Part shown: one piece after another, positions 24,820-33,537 of the stretch
How the letters are laid out: every line of letters begins with the position of its first letter
Numbering within the stretch: the first letter of the stretch is position 1
Origin: Lawsonibacter hominis
GTDB taxonomy: Bacteria > Bacillota > Clostridia > Oscillospirales > Oscillospiraceae
DNA length: 58,697 nt
Direction of reading: 5' to 3'
Assembly: GCF_014287895.1 (NCBI RefSeq)
Contig: NZ_JACOPP010000020.1
Coordinates: forward strand, 1 to 58,697
Notes under the pieces: model-generated
Seen by the model: only the letters and a program-made list of their open reading frames with translations
Told to the model about the DNA's origin: nothing
Database searches by the model: none
Made by a program: the position numbers and the translations under genes

Positions 24820-25824
24820 TTATGCGATCCAGCCGCTGCCCACGACGGCGTCTGCGTCGTAAAACACGGCCATCTGTCCCGGCGTGGGGGCGCGGGCGGG
24901 CTGATCCATGCGCACGCGCACACAGCCGCCCTCCGGAAGGATCACGGCGCGCTGCTCGGTGCGGGAGTGCCGCAGGCGCACCGTGACCGCCATGGGAGCC
25001 GTAAGGGCCTCCACGGCGATCCAGTTGGGCGCGGTGCACAGCAGCTCCCTGCGGCCCAGGTCGCCGCCGTCGGAGAGCACCACCTGATTGCGTTCCGGCC
25101 GGATGGCGGAGACGAAATAGCGGTGGGGGCCGGACACCCCAAGCCCCCTGCCCTGCCCCAGGGTGTAGTGATGGATGCCCTTGTGCCGGCCCAGCACGGT
25201 CCCGTCGGGGGAGACAAAGTCGCCGGGCGGCGGGGTGTTTCCCCGCCGGTCCAGCCAGGCGGCGTAATCCCCGTCGGGAATAAAGCAGATCTCCATGGAG
25301 TCCGGCTTGTCCGCCACCGGGATGCCAAATTCCCGGGCTAGGGAGCGTACCTGGACCTTTTCGTAATCACCCAGGGGAAACATAACGCGCTGTAATATGC
25401 TTCTGGGCAGCCGGGCCAGCATGTAGGACTGGTCGTTGGCGGGCCGCCCCTTCCGCAGCACCCCTCCCTCCGCCCGGGCGTAGTGCCCCGTGGCCACAAG
25501 GCGGGCCCCCACGCGGTCGGCCAGCGCCAGCAGGGCGGGAAACTTTACGGCGGGGTTGCACCGGGCGCAGGGCAGGGGTGTGCGCCCCGCCAGATAGTCG
25601 GCGGTAAAGGGCGCGCAGACATGCTCCTCCAGGGCCTGCCGGATGTCCGCCGTGGCAAAGGGCAGATTCAGGGAGGCGGCCACGGCCGCCGCGTCAGCCG
25701 CGCCGGAGCCGCCCAGCCCGATGTCCAGATAGAGGCAGTATACCTCGTAGTCCTGCAGCAAAAGCCGGGCCGCCACGGCGGAGTCCACTCCGCCGGAGAG
25801 GCCCAGAACGACTTTTTCCTTCAT
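24820..25824 (-). CDS. mnmA: tRNA-specific 2-thiouridylase MnmA
   Basis: A 334-residue enzyme that makes 2-thiouridine at position 34 of Lys, Glu and Gln tRNAs. It has the PP-loop SGGVDS at residues 10-15, the first catalytic Cys in LPCARCNPAVKF, and the second in MEICFIPDGDY. The length is slightly short of the usual 350-370. ATG 25824 follows GAGG; a GTG two codons upstream is possible. It lies 39 nt after mnmG on the same strand. The pairing joins the two enzymes that modify the same wobble uridine. Confidence 0.94.
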   Translation of the reverse strand: MKEKVVLGLSGGVDSAVAARLLLQDYEVYCLYLDIGLGGSGAADAAAVAASLNLPFATADIRQALEEHVCAPFTADYLAGRTPLPCARCNPAVKFPALLALADRVGARLVATGHYARAEGGVLRKGRPANDQSYMLARLPRSILQRVMFPLGDYEKVQVRSLAREFGIPVADKPDSMEICFIPDGDYAAWLDRRGNTPPPGDFVSPDGTVLGRHKGIHHYTLGQGRGLGVSGPHRYFVSAIRPERNQVVLSDGGDLGRRELLCTAPNWIAVEALTAPMAVTVRLRHSRTEQRAVILPEGGCVRVRMDQPARAPTPGQMAVFYDADAVVGSGWIA

Positions 25825-25863
25825 AAGCACCTCGATCCGTTTGACTGCGGGGCACGCGTGCGC

Positions 25864-27675
25864 TCAGCCCCGTTCCAGATAGACCATCAGCGCCGCGATA
25901 TCTGCGGGGCTGACGCCGGAAATACGGCTGGCCTGCCCCAAATTCAGGGGGCGGATCTGGTCCAGCTTCTGCCGGGCCTCGATGCGCAGGCCCTGCATCG
26001 CCGTATAATCCAGCCCCCCGGGCAGGGGACGGTCCTCCATCTTCCGCCACTCCTCCACCTGTCGGAGCTGCCGGTCGATATAGCCCTGGTATTTGACGGC
26101 GATCTCCACCGCCTCCTGCACCGCCGGGGGCAGAGCGGGCCGCCCCGGGTCTGCGGGCGCGAGCGACGCATAGGTGTTTTCCGGGCGGCGCAGCAGGTCG
26201 CACAGGCGGCCCTGGGCCGTTCCGGCGTGCTCCAGCCGTTTGATCTCCCGGGCCGCGGCGGCGTATTTTTCCTGTACGCGGGCGTACCGTTCGCCGCTGA
26301 CCAGTCCGATGGCGTACCCCACGGGGCACAGGCGCTGGTCGGCGTTGTCCTGGCGGCAGAGCAGCCGGTATTCGGTGCGGGACGTCATCATGCGGTAGGG
26401 CTCGTTGGTGCCCTTGGTCACCAGATCGTCGATGAGCACGCCGATGTAGCCCTGGTCCCGCCGCAGCACCAGCGGCTCCCGGCCCAGCAGCTTCAAGGCG
26501 GCGTTCGCCCCGGCCACAAGGCCCTGGGCGGCGGCCTCCTCGTACCCGGAGGAGCCGTTGAACTGCCCGGCCCCGTACAGGCCGCGCACCCGCTTGTGCT
26601 CCAGGGTGGGCAAAAGCTCGGTGGGGTCGGCGCAGTCGTACTCGATGGCGTAGGCGCAGCGGGTCATCTCGGCCCGTTCCAGGCCGGCGACGGTGTGGAG
26701 CATCTCCGCCTGCACGTCCTCCGGGAGCGAGGAAGAGAAGCCCTGGATGTACACCTCCTCGGTGTTCAGCCCCATGGGCTCGATGAAGAGCTGATGGCGC
26801 GGCTTGTCGGCGAAGCGGACCACCTTGTCCTCGATGGAGGGGCAGTACCGGGGCCCCACCCCTTCGATCACGCCGGAAAAAAGCGGCGAGCGGTGCAGGT
26901 TGGCGCGGATGACGGCGTGGGTGGCCGCATTGGTGTAGGTCAGATAGCACACCGCCTTGTTTTCCGGCGGCGCGGCCGTCTCGAAGGAGAAGGGCACGGT
27001 CTGCGCGTCCCCCGGCTGGAGCTCCATTTTGGAATAATCCACGCTCCGGGCGTTGACTCGGGGCGGCGTGCCGGTTTTAAAGCGGCGCAGGCCCACCCCC
27101 AGCGCCCGCAGGCTGTCCGTCAGGGCCAGCGCGGGCGCGAGGCCGTCCGGGCCGGAGGAGCGCGTCACGTCCCCCACGATGGTGCGCCCGCCCAGATAGG
27201 TGCCCGAGGCCACCACCACGGCGCGCACCCGGTATACCGCCCCGTGGCAGGTGCGCACGGCGCTCACCGCGCCGTGCTCGGCGTAGATGTCGGTGACCTC
27301 CGCCTGCTTGAGGCACAGGTTTTCCTGCCGCTCCAGGGTGTGCTTCATGATCTCCTGATACCGCCGGCGGTCGGCCTGGGCCCGCAGGGACCACACCGCC
27401 GGGCCCTTGCCCAGGTTGAGCGTGCGGTATTGGATGCAGGCCGCGTCGGCGGCCCGGGCCATCTCGCCGCCCAGGGCGTCCAGCTCCCGCACCAGGTGGC
27501 CCTTGCCGGTGCCGCCGATGGCGGGATTGCAGGGCATATTGCCCACCGCGTCCAGATTGACGGTAAAGCACAGCGTCCTCAGGCCCAGCCGGGCCGCGGC
27601 CAGGGCGGCCTCGATGCCCGCGTGCCCGGCTCCGATCACTGCAATATCATAAGTTCCCGCTTCATAGTCATGCAT
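25864..27675 (-). CDS. mnmG: tRNA uridine-5-carboxymethylaminomethyl modification enzyme MnmG (GidA)
   Basis: A 603-residue FAD-dependent enzyme that, with MnmE, adds the cmnm5 group to wobble uridine. It has the FAD-binding motif GAGHAGIEAALAAARLG (residues about 16-32), the CNPAIGGTGKGH block with its Cys, and the C-terminal helical domain. The length is a little under the typical 620-630. GTGAGG precedes the ATG at 27675. The first 55 nt of coding sequence and the leader are part of an 89-bp repeat whose second copy lies 210 nt upstream, beyond a hairpin element. The intact gene is the downstream copy. Confidence 0.95.
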   Translation of the reverse strand: MHDYEAGTYDIAVIGAGHAGIEAALAAARLGLRTLCFTVNLDAVGNMPCNPAIGGTGKGHLVRELDALGGEMARAADAACIQYRTLNLGKGPAVWSLRAQADRRRYQEIMKHTLERQENLCLKQAEVTDIYAEHGAVSAVRTCHGAVYRVRAVVVASGTYLGGRTIVGDVTRSSGPDGLAPALALTDSLRALGVGLRRFKTGTPPRVNARSVDYSKMELQPGDAQTVPFSFETAAPPENKAVCYLTYTNAATHAVIRANLHRSPLFSGVIEGVGPRYCPSIEDKVVRFADKPRHQLFIEPMGLNTEEVYIQGFSSSLPEDVQAEMLHTVAGLERAEMTRCAYAIEYDCADPTELLPTLEHKRVRGLYGAGQFNGSSGYEEAAAQGLVAGANAALKLLGREPLVLRRDQGYIGVLIDDLVTKGTNEPYRMMTSRTEYRLLCRQDNADQRLCPVGYAIGLVSGERYARVQEKYAAAAREIKRLEHAGTAQGRLCDLLRRPENTYASLAPADPGRPALPPAVQEAVEIAVKYQGYIDRQLRQVEEWRKMEDRPLPGGLDYTAMQGLRIEARQKLDQIRPLNLGQASRISGVSPADIAALMVYLERG

Positions 27676-27709
27676 TAATGGCGTACCTCACTTTGCTGCG
27701 CCGGTCGCG
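27621..27709 (-). repeat. 89-bp direct repeat, copy 1 (mnmG 5' end and leader)
   Basis: Repeated at 27831-27919 with two mismatches (27643 A against 27853 G; 27676 T against 27886 C), offset 210. It covers the first 55 coding nt of mnmG, its ribosome site and about 30 nt of leader. Confidence 0.95.
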
Positions 27710-27885
27710 CGGGGGCCCCAAATGCCTTTTTCTTCCTCAGGCGGAATAAATCCGCCTTGCGGCAAGGTTTTCGCTGTGGGCGAAAACGCTTGTGCGCGCC
27801 GGTGGGCGCGCCCCCGCTGTGCGGGGTCCCCGTGCCCGGCTCCGATCACTGCGATATCATAAGTTCCCGCTTCATAGTCATGCAT
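27688..27885 (-). pseudogene. Truncated mnmG 5' fragment reading into the hairpin element
   Basis: The upstream repeat copy keeps the mnmG ribosome site and ATG (27883-27885) plus 18 codons. The frame then enters E1 and ends at 27688. It would give a short peptide of about 65 residues, of which only the start matches MnmG. It may still be translated, since the copy nearer the promoter is this one; no function is expected. Confidence 0.7.
27710..27830 (-). repeat. Hairpin element E1 (at mnmG)
   Basis: A 121-bp unit read on the minus strand. Hairpin A is GCGCGCC/GGCGCGC. Hairpin B is CAAG-C-GTTTTCGC pairing with GCGAAAAC-CTTG. Hairpin C is GGCGGA/TCCGCC. A GGGGCCCC block closes the unit. The same order of stems occurs at 42928-43056 and about 46179-46324 with different but still complementary bases. 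It lies between the two 89-bp repeats. No gene is encoded. Confidence 0.8.
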
Positions 27886-27919
27886 CAATGGCGTACCTCA
27901 CTTTGCTGCGCCGGTCGCG
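27831..27919 (-). repeat. 89-bp direct repeat, copy 2 (upstream mnmG fragment)
   Basis: Partner of 27621-27709. This outer copy is likely to hold the original promoter-proximal junction, because it directly abuts the lipid kinase gene end. Confidence 0.9.
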
Positions 27920-27926
27920 GACGGGC

Positions 27927-28817
27927 TTATTTCCCGTATACGATCGAGACCGCCCTGCTGCAGTTTTCGATCTCCGCCGTTTTGGGCGCGCCGCCGTATT
28001 CCCCGTCCAGCGTCCAGGGAAGCTCCTGCCGGCAGGTGATGCGCAGCCGGCTGGTGCGGTAGCTGGTGACCAGCCCCTGCTCGTCGGGCGACATGGTGAG
28101 CAGCGCCTTGATGATCGCCTGCAGCTGCAGGGGGTTCTGGGGCTGACGCACCAGGACCACCTCGAAGATGCCGTCGTCCAGACGCACCGGCTCGGTGGGC
28201 ATGCCCTTAAAACCGCCTACCGAGACCGTGTTGGAAACCATGCCGTAGCAGTAGCTGCCCACCTCCATGCCCGCGTCGTGCTCCACGGTCATGGGGTAGG
28301 CCTGAATGGAGCTCAGCCGCGTGGCGCCCTCCAGCACGTAGGCCAGGTGGCCGAAGAGGTTTTTAAACGGCTGGGGGGTGTTGTAGGCCACGTCGGTAAA
28401 GGCCCCAAAGGCGGCCACGTAGATAAAGAAGCGGTCGTTGAACCGTCCGATATCCACCGGCCTGGGACAGCCGGCCGCCGCCGCGCGGGCCATGGCCTCC
28501 ATGCCCCGGGGCAGGCTCAGGTTTTTGGCAAAATCGTTGGTGGTGCCCGCCGGGATATAGCCGACCGCGGGCCGCGTTTCCTGGGTCATGAGCCCGGTCA
28601 CCACCTCGTGGAGCGTGCCGTCCCCGCCGGAACAGACGATGCGGTCGAACGCACCGGCGCGCTCCGCGGCCACGGCCGTGGCGTCCCCGGCGCCCTGGGT
28701 GGGGTGGACGCTCACGTCCCACCCGGCCCGGACGAAGCAGTCCAGCACCGCCGCCAGCCTGCTTTTCAGCAGTCCCTTCCCGGCGTGGACGTTGTAAATA
28801 AAGAGCAGCTTTTTCAT
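27927..28817 (-). CDS. Diacylglycerol/lipid kinase (YegS/DgkB-like)
   Basis: A 296-residue lipid kinase of the DAGK catalytic superfamily. The nucleotide-binding motif is SGGDGTLHEVV near residue 62, then PAGTTNDFAKNL, and a C-terminal beta domain with LDGEYG. Such enzymes phosphorylate diacylglycerol or related lipids at the membrane surface, recycling lipid for phosphatidate. The ATG at 28817 has a GGAGG site; upstream in-frame codons lack one. It is transcribed in the same direction as mnmG, 8 nt before the repeat. Confidence 0.88.
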   Translation of the reverse strand: MKKLLFIYNVHAGKGLLKSRLAAVLDCFVRAGWDVSVHPTQGAGDATAVAAERAGAFDRIVCSGGDGTLHEVVTGLMTQETRPAVGYIPAGTTNDFAKNLSLPRGMEAMARAAAAGCPRPVDIGRFNDRFFIYVAAFGAFTDVAYNTPQPFKNLFGHLAYVLEGATRLSSIQAYPMTVEHDAGMEVGSYCYGMVSNTVSVGGFKGMPTEPVRLDDGIFEVVLVRQPQNPLQLQAIIKALLTMSPDEQGLVTSYRTSRLRITCRQELPWTLDGEYGGAPKTAEIENCSRAVSIVYGK

Positions 28818-28983
28818 GGTGGCCTCCGTGTCGCCTGTTCTCTCTAGGGTGGTATTATACAGATATTGTACCAAAAAACAACCTCTCTTTTGTGAACGGA
28901 CGGGAAATTCTGCCTCCGCCCTTGCTTTTCCCTGCTAAAGCGGATAAAATAAGAATTCGACGCCGCACAAGGGAGTGTTTGCT

Positions 28984-29694
28984 ATGGATCGAAAAGCCCT
29001 CTCCGCCGCTTTTCCCGTCACCGTCCCGGTCCTGATGGGATATCTGGCCATTGGGATCGCCTTCGGGCTGATGCTGCAGGAGATCGGATACAACTTCATC
29101 TGGGCCTTTTTCATGAGCCTGACCATCTATGCCGGGTCGGGGCAGTATCTGGGGGTCACCCTGCTGGGGACCGGGGCCGCGCTGGGCACCGTGGCGCTGA
29201 TGACGCTGCTCATCAACTTCCGCCACCTGGTCTACGGCCTGTCCATGCTGGAAAAGTTCCGGGGCATGGGTTGGCGCAAGCTCTATATGATCTTTTCCCT
29301 CACCGACGAGACCTATGCCCTGCTCGCCTCCGCCCGTGCCCCGGTGGGGGTGGAGCCGAAGCGCTTCTACTTCGCCATCGCCCTGCTGGATCACAGCTAT
29401 TGGATCCTGGGTTCGGTGATCGGCGCGGTGGCCGGGGCCCTGATCCCCTTGGATACCACCGGCATCGACTTTGCCATGACCGCCCTGTTTGTGGTCATCG
29501 CCGTGGACCAGTGGAAGGCGTACAAAAACCATCTCCCCGCCCTGCTTGGGGCCGGGGCCACCGTGCTGTTCCTGATCGTGCTGGGCCGCCGGTTCGGCCA
29601 GCAGCAGATGCTGCTGGTCTCCCTGGGCGTGATCGTGCTGGCGCTGATGGTGCTGCGGGACCGGCTGGAGGAAACGGAGGAGACGTCATGCTGA
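28984..29694 (+). CDS. azlC: AzlC-family branched-chain amino acid exporter subunit
   Basis: A 236-residue membrane protein with the AzlC signature (AFPVTVPVLMGYLAIGIAFG at the start, then TIYAGSGQY and NFRHLVYGLS). With the small AzlD partner it exports branched-chain amino acids and analogues. ATG 28984 is 9 nt after GGGAG. It overlaps azlD by 7 nt, which indicates coupled translation. Confidence 0.92.
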   Translation: MDRKALSAAFPVTVPVLMGYLAIGIAFGLMLQEIGYNFIWAFFMSLTIYAGSGQYLGVTLLGTGAALGTVALMTLLINFRHLVYGLSMLEKFRGMGWRKLYMIFSLTDETYALLASARAPVGVEPKRFYFAIALLDHSYWILGSVIGAVAGALIPLDTTGIDFAMTALFVVIAVDQWKAYKNHLPALLGAGATVLFLIVLGRRFGQQQMLLVSLGVIVLALMVLRDRLEETEETSC

Positions 29695-30020
29695 GTACCG
29701 GACACGCCGTGGCCGCCATCGCGGTCATGGCGGCAGTGACCTTTCTCACCCGGTTTCTGCCCTTTCTGCTCTTTGACCGGGGCGAGGCGCCGCCCAAGAT
29801 CGTCCTCTACCTGGGACGGGTGCTCCCCCCCGCCATCATTGCCATGCTGGTGGTCTACTGCCTGAAGGGCGTCTCCTTCGCGTCCCCCGCCGGGTGGGCC
29901 CCCCAGCTGATCTCGGCAGCGGCGGTGGCGGCGCTGCACGTGTGGAAGCACAATAACCTTTTGTCCATTTTCGGCGGCACCATACTCTACATGGTGCTGG
30001 TGCAGGCCGTGTTCGTGTAG
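29688..30020 (+). CDS. azlD: AzlD-family branched-chain amino acid exporter subunit
   Basis: A 110-residue protein with four hydrophobic helices and the AzlD-type TRFLPFLLF motif followed by YLGRVLPPAIIAMLVVYCLK. It forms the exporter with AzlC, whose end it overlaps. A terminator follows at 30062. Confidence 0.9.
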   Translation: MLSTGHAVAAIAVMAAVTFLTRFLPFLLFDRGEAPPKIVLYLGRVLPPAIIAMLVVYCLKGVSFASPAGWAPQLISAAAVAALHVWKHNNLLSIFGGTILYMVLVQAVFV

Positions 30021-30061
30021 TGGAAGAAGCCTGGCGGCGGACGCCGGGAGGCGAAAACAGA

Positions 30062-30094
30062 GGGGCGGGTCCGCCGTGATGGCGGGCCCGCCCC
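30062..30094. terminator. Bidirectional hairpin between azlD and the Mrp gene
   Basis: A 14-bp GC stem (30062-30075 with 30081-30094, loop GTGAT) lies between two convergent genes. It is followed by GGTTGGTTATT on the + strand, so termination there is moderate. Confidence 0.65.
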
Positions 30095-30100
30095 GGTTGG

Positions 30101-30922
30101 TTATTCGGCCAGGTCCCTGGCTACGGCGGAGAGATAATTGGGCGTATAATCCTCGATCCTGCCCGCGTCGCAGGCGGCGGCCACGCCGGGGTCGATGGGC
30201 AGGCGGGCCAGGACCCTCAGCCCCAGCTCCCCCGCCACCTTGTCGATGCGGCTCTGGCCGAAGATGCTGTGCTCCTTCCCGCAGTCGGGGCACTTGAAGT
30301 AGCTGTAGTTCTCCACCAGACCCAGTACGGGGATCTTCATCATCTCGGCCATCTTCACGGCCTTGGTGACGATCATGCTGACCAGGTCCTGGGGGGAGGT
30401 GACCACGATGATGCCGTCCACGGGCAGGGACTGGAAGACGGTCAGGGGCACGTCCCCCGTTCCGGGGGGCATGTCCACGAACAGGTAGTCCAGCTCGCCC
30501 CAGATCACGTCGGTCCAGAACTGCTTCACGGCGCCGGCGATGACGGGCCCGCGCCAGATGACGGGGTCGGTCTCATTGGCGGTGAGCAGGTTGAGGCTCA
30601 TGATCTCCACGCCGGTCCTGGTGACGGCGGGATAGATGCCCAGCTCGCTGCCCTCCGCCCGGGCGTGTACGCCGAAGGCGGTGGGGATGGAGGGGCCGGT
30701 GATGTCGGCGTCCAGTACGCCGACCGTTTTGCCCAGCTGCTTCATGGCCACGGCCAGAGAGGACGTGACCAGGCTTTTGCCTACGCCGCCCTTGCCGCTG
30801 ACCACGGCGATGACCTTGCCGATCTTGGACAGGGCGTTGGCGGGCGCCTGGAGGCTCTGGGGCTCGGCGCGCTCTGTGCAGCTTTCGCCGCAGGAGGAGC
30901 AGTCATGGGTGCATTCGGACAT
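30101..30922 (-). CDS. Mrp/NBP35-family iron-sulfur carrier ATPase
   Basis: A 273-residue P-loop ATPase. The N terminus carries a Cys cluster (CTHDCSSCGESC), followed by the deviant Walker A SGKGGVGKS, the family motifs DADITGPS and DMPPGTGDVPL, and a C-terminal CPDCG pair. Mrp/ApbC proteins hold and transfer Fe-S clusters. That fits a genome rich in FeS enzymes such as the molybdoenzyme operon here. ATG 30922 has an AAGAAGGAA site; a longer in-frame start is unlikely. Confidence 0.9.
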   Translation of the reverse strand: MSECTHDCSSCGESCTERAEPQSLQAPANALSKIGKVIAVVSGKGGVGKSLVTSSLAVAMKQLGKTVGVLDADITGPSIPTAFGVHARAEGSELGIYPAVTRTGVEIMSLNLLTANETDPVIWRGPVIAGAVKQFWTDVIWGELDYLFVDMPPGTGDVPLTVFQSLPVDGIIVVTSPQDLVSMIVTKAVKMAEMMKIPVLGLVENYSYFKCPDCGKEHSIFGQSRIDKVAGELGLRVLARLPIDPGVAAACDAGRIEDYTPNYLSAVARDLAE

Positions 30923-31019
30923 GGGAGATTCCTTCTTTCCTATCTTGTTTGAGCCCGCCGCGGCGGGCGGTGCGGCGGTGACGGGCCCCAAAGGGCCACG
31001 CTTCCCGCCGGGGGTCGCA

Positions 31020-31964
31020 TCAGTAGCGGTAGCTGCCCCCGCCGATAAATTCCCGGATCAGGGAATCGGAGGCGACCAGCGCGGGGTCCACCGGTTCAAA
31101 GTACGCAAAGGCGCTCACCAGATCGTGAAGCTCCCGATAGCGCGCGTTTTCGGGGAGGACCAGGTCCACCGCCTGACGCAGGGGCGCGGCGTAGTTGGCA
31201 AAGACGCTCACCTCGTAGCGCAGGGAGGAGTCGATGACGATCTTGGCCCGGCCCTTGAAGGGGGAGATATACGCCTTTTCCCCCCGGCGCACGTTGTACC
31301 ACATGGACAGGGTCTCCCCCAGGTCGGTGCCGCGGAAGTTGAAGTCCCGCACCGCCCGGCGGGCCAGGCGCATCCAGGTGCCCTTAAAGCGCAGCGTCTC
31401 CCCCTCCAGAATATTGGAGCGGGCGGAAATATACAGCGTGGTGGCCTCCGGGTGGCGGCCGGCGATGTCGTCGTTGAGGGCGTGGATGCCCTCGAAGATG
31501 GCGATTTCGTTCTGGTCCAGCTTGAGCAGGGAGCCCCGGCTGTCGTTGCGCATCTGGCGGGCGAATTCAAACTTGGGCACCACCACCCACTCGCCCCTGG
31601 AGAGCTTGGTAAAGGTCTCGTCCAGCAGGTCCATATCCAGCAGGCGGGGGGACTCATAGTCGATATCGCCCTCGGGCGTGCGGGGGGCGGTCTTCCGGTT
31701 CAGGGTCTTGAAGTAATTGTCCATGGAGATGGTGTGGGTGTTCACCCCGCGCCGCTCCAGCTCCTGCTCCAGCTTGAGGGCGGTAGTGGTCTTTCCCGAG
31801 CCGGAGGGGCCGGAGAGCAGGACGATGGGGCTGTCCTTCATCCGCGCCAGGATGGCGTCCACGGCGGTATTGATGCGCTGCTGGTAATGGGCGTCGCACT
31901 CGGCCAGAAAGGCCACGGGGTCTTTGCGGAGCTTGTCGTTGATCTCGTTGAGCTGATAGGGCAT
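31020..31964 (-). CDS. Uridine kinase-like nucleoside kinase
   Basis: A 314-residue kinase of the PRK/uridine kinase superfamily. It has the P-loop GPSGSGKTT near residue 60, the substrate Asp in SMDNYF, and a conserved FEGIHALND. Many clostridial homologues have an extra N-terminal TGS domain and are about 550 residues; only the kinase part is present here. An AAGGAGG site precedes its ATG. The start is 2 nt after the hemZ stop, so the two are co-transcribed. Confidence 0.85.
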   Translation of the reverse strand: MPYQLNEINDKLRKDPVAFLAECDAHYQQRINTAVDAILARMKDSPIVLLSGPSGSGKTTTALKLEQELERRGVNTHTISMDNYFKTLNRKTAPRTPEGDIDYESPRLLDMDLLDETFTKLSRGEWVVVPKFEFARQMRNDSRGSLLKLDQNEIAIFEGIHALNDDIAGRHPEATTLYISARSNILEGETLRFKGTWMRLARRAVRDFNFRGTDLGETLSMWYNVRRGEKAYISPFKGRAKIVIDSSLRYEVSVFANYAAPLRQAVDLVLPENARYRELHDLVSAFAYFEPVDPALVASDSLIREFIGGGSYRY

Positions 31965-31965
31965 A

Positions 31966-33462
31966 CTACCCCTCCTTATTTTGATTCCATGCCGCAAAAA
32001 AATCCGCCACGCGGGACTTTTCCCGGATCATTTGATCCAGGCCGCGCAGATACTCCTGGGGGTACTTGGCGTTGGCGATGCGCTCAATGCGTCCGGTATG
32101 GGGGTCCACCAGCTTGGTCACGCCGCCGCCGCCCAGTGAGACGATGGTATGCAGCTCCTCCATCATGCAGATGTTGTACAGGCTCTCAAAGCCCGGCCTA
32201 GCCCAGCCCACGTTCTCAAAGGAGCCGGACATATATTTCTGCCGGTAGAGGTAATAGGGCGTCTGGCGCGCAGCGCGCAGCGCGCTCCAGGCGTAGTCCA
32301 GCATGGACCCCACATCCGCTCCCGAGGGCAGCGCGCCCCCCTCCTCCATCAGCCGGGAGCCCTTTTTCAGGGCCAGAGTATGCACGGTGACATTTTCCGG
32401 GCCCAGGGCGAGCACCTGCTCCAGAGAGGCCCGGAAGCCTTCAGGCGTGTCGGCGGGCAATCCGGCGATCAGGTCCATATTCACGCAGGGGATCCCGTGC
32501 TCCCGCGCCAGGGCGTAAGCGCGGTGGGTGTCCTGGCAGCGGTGGGCGCGGCCCATGGCGGCGAGGACCCGGTCGTCCATGCTCTGCGGGTTGACGGAGA
32601 TGCGCCCCACCCCGCGCCGCGCCAGCACGGAGAGCTTTTCCGCCGTGATGGTGTCCGGCCGCCCGGCCTCCACCGTGTATTCGGTGCAGCGGGAGAGATC
32701 CACGTGCTCCGCCAGGTGGCCCAGCAGGGCGTCCAGCTGAGGGGCGGACAGGGTGGTGGGGGTCCCGCCGCCGAAGTAGACGGTGCGCACCCGCAGGCCG
32801 GCCCGCTCCAGCATGGCCCCTGCGGCGGAGATCTCCCGGTGCAGGGCCGCCAGAAAGGGGTCGATCAGCCTGAGGGCGCGCCCGACGTCGGCGGAGACGA
32901 AGGAGCAATAGGCGCAGCGGGTCGGACAGAAGGGAATGCCCACATAGAGGGAGACCTCGTCGCGTCTCAGGCTGTTTTGGGCGGCCAGGCTGGCCCGGGC
33001 GCAGTCCATGGCCAGCGCGCGCCGGGGGGCGGACACCCGGTAGGTGTCCCGCAGCAGGGCCTCCGCCTGGGCGGGGGAGGCCCCCTGCGCCATGGCCCGG
33101 GCGGGGATCTTCACGGGGCGCACCCCGGTCAGCGCCCCCCAGGGGGGCTCGCGTCCCAGCGCGCGCACCCCCGCGTCGTAAAAGGCCAGCTTTAAGATCC
33201 GCTGGAGGGCCCGGCTGTCGGCCAGGCCGCCGGTGAGCTCGGCAGACGAACAGCGCCGGACGGCGGCGCAGCGCTTCCCCCGATAGGAGAGGCGCGCCGT
33301 GGCCGTGGCCCAGACCGGCCCCCGGAACAGGGACAATTCCAGCGCGTCCTCCCCCGCTGCGGGCGGGGACGCGGGATACTCCGGCCGCTGGCCGGGAAAC
33401 AGGGTCAGCAGCATTTGCTCGGCGGCATATTTGTAGTCGTGGCCCTTGAAATAGAGCTTCAT
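31966..33462 (-). CDS. hemZ: Oxygen-independent coproporphyrinogen III dehydrogenase HemZ (radical SAM)
   Basis: A 498-residue radical SAM enzyme. The cluster motif CPTRCAYC follows YVGIPF, with TVYFGGGTPTTL and VNMDLIAGLPADTPEGF as further HemN/HemZ blocks. The N-terminal 150 residues are the HemZ-specific extension. HemN-like proteins oxidatively decarboxylate coproporphyrinogen, although some relatives carry haem instead. It lies in the dtd-MBL-hemZ order common in Clostridia. GGAGG precedes the ATG. Confidence 0.9.
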   Translation of the reverse strand: MKLYFKGHDYKYAAEQMLLTLFPGQRPEYPASPPAAGEDALELSLFRGPVWATATARLSYRGKRCAAVRRCSSAELTGGLADSRALQRILKLAFYDAGVRALGREPPWGALTGVRPVKIPARAMAQGASPAQAEALLRDTYRVSAPRRALAMDCARASLAAQNSLRRDEVSLYVGIPFCPTRCAYCSFVSADVGRALRLIDPFLAALHREISAAGAMLERAGLRVRTVYFGGGTPTTLSAPQLDALLGHLAEHVDLSRCTEYTVEAGRPDTITAEKLSVLARRGVGRISVNPQSMDDRVLAAMGRAHRCQDTHRAYALAREHGIPCVNMDLIAGLPADTPEGFRASLEQVLALGPENVTVHTLALKKGSRLMEEGGALPSGADVGSMLDYAWSALRAARQTPYYLYRQKYMSGSFENVGWARPGFESLYNICMMEELHTIVSLGGGGVTKLVDPHTGRIERIANAKYPQEYLRGLDQMIREKSRVADFFAAWNQNKEG

Positions 33463-33537
33463 GGCCGCCTCCGGTCCGTTGGCCGCGCTTGCCCGGCGGC
33501 AGACCGGGACGGGCGGCTTCTCCCATAGCGCCTCATA

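Noticed and set aside
27621..27919. Interpreting the mnmG repeat as an attachment site of an integrative element
   Set aside because: Only 121 bp lie between the repeats, there is no integrase, and the same structure occurs at two other genes with unrelated repeat sequences.
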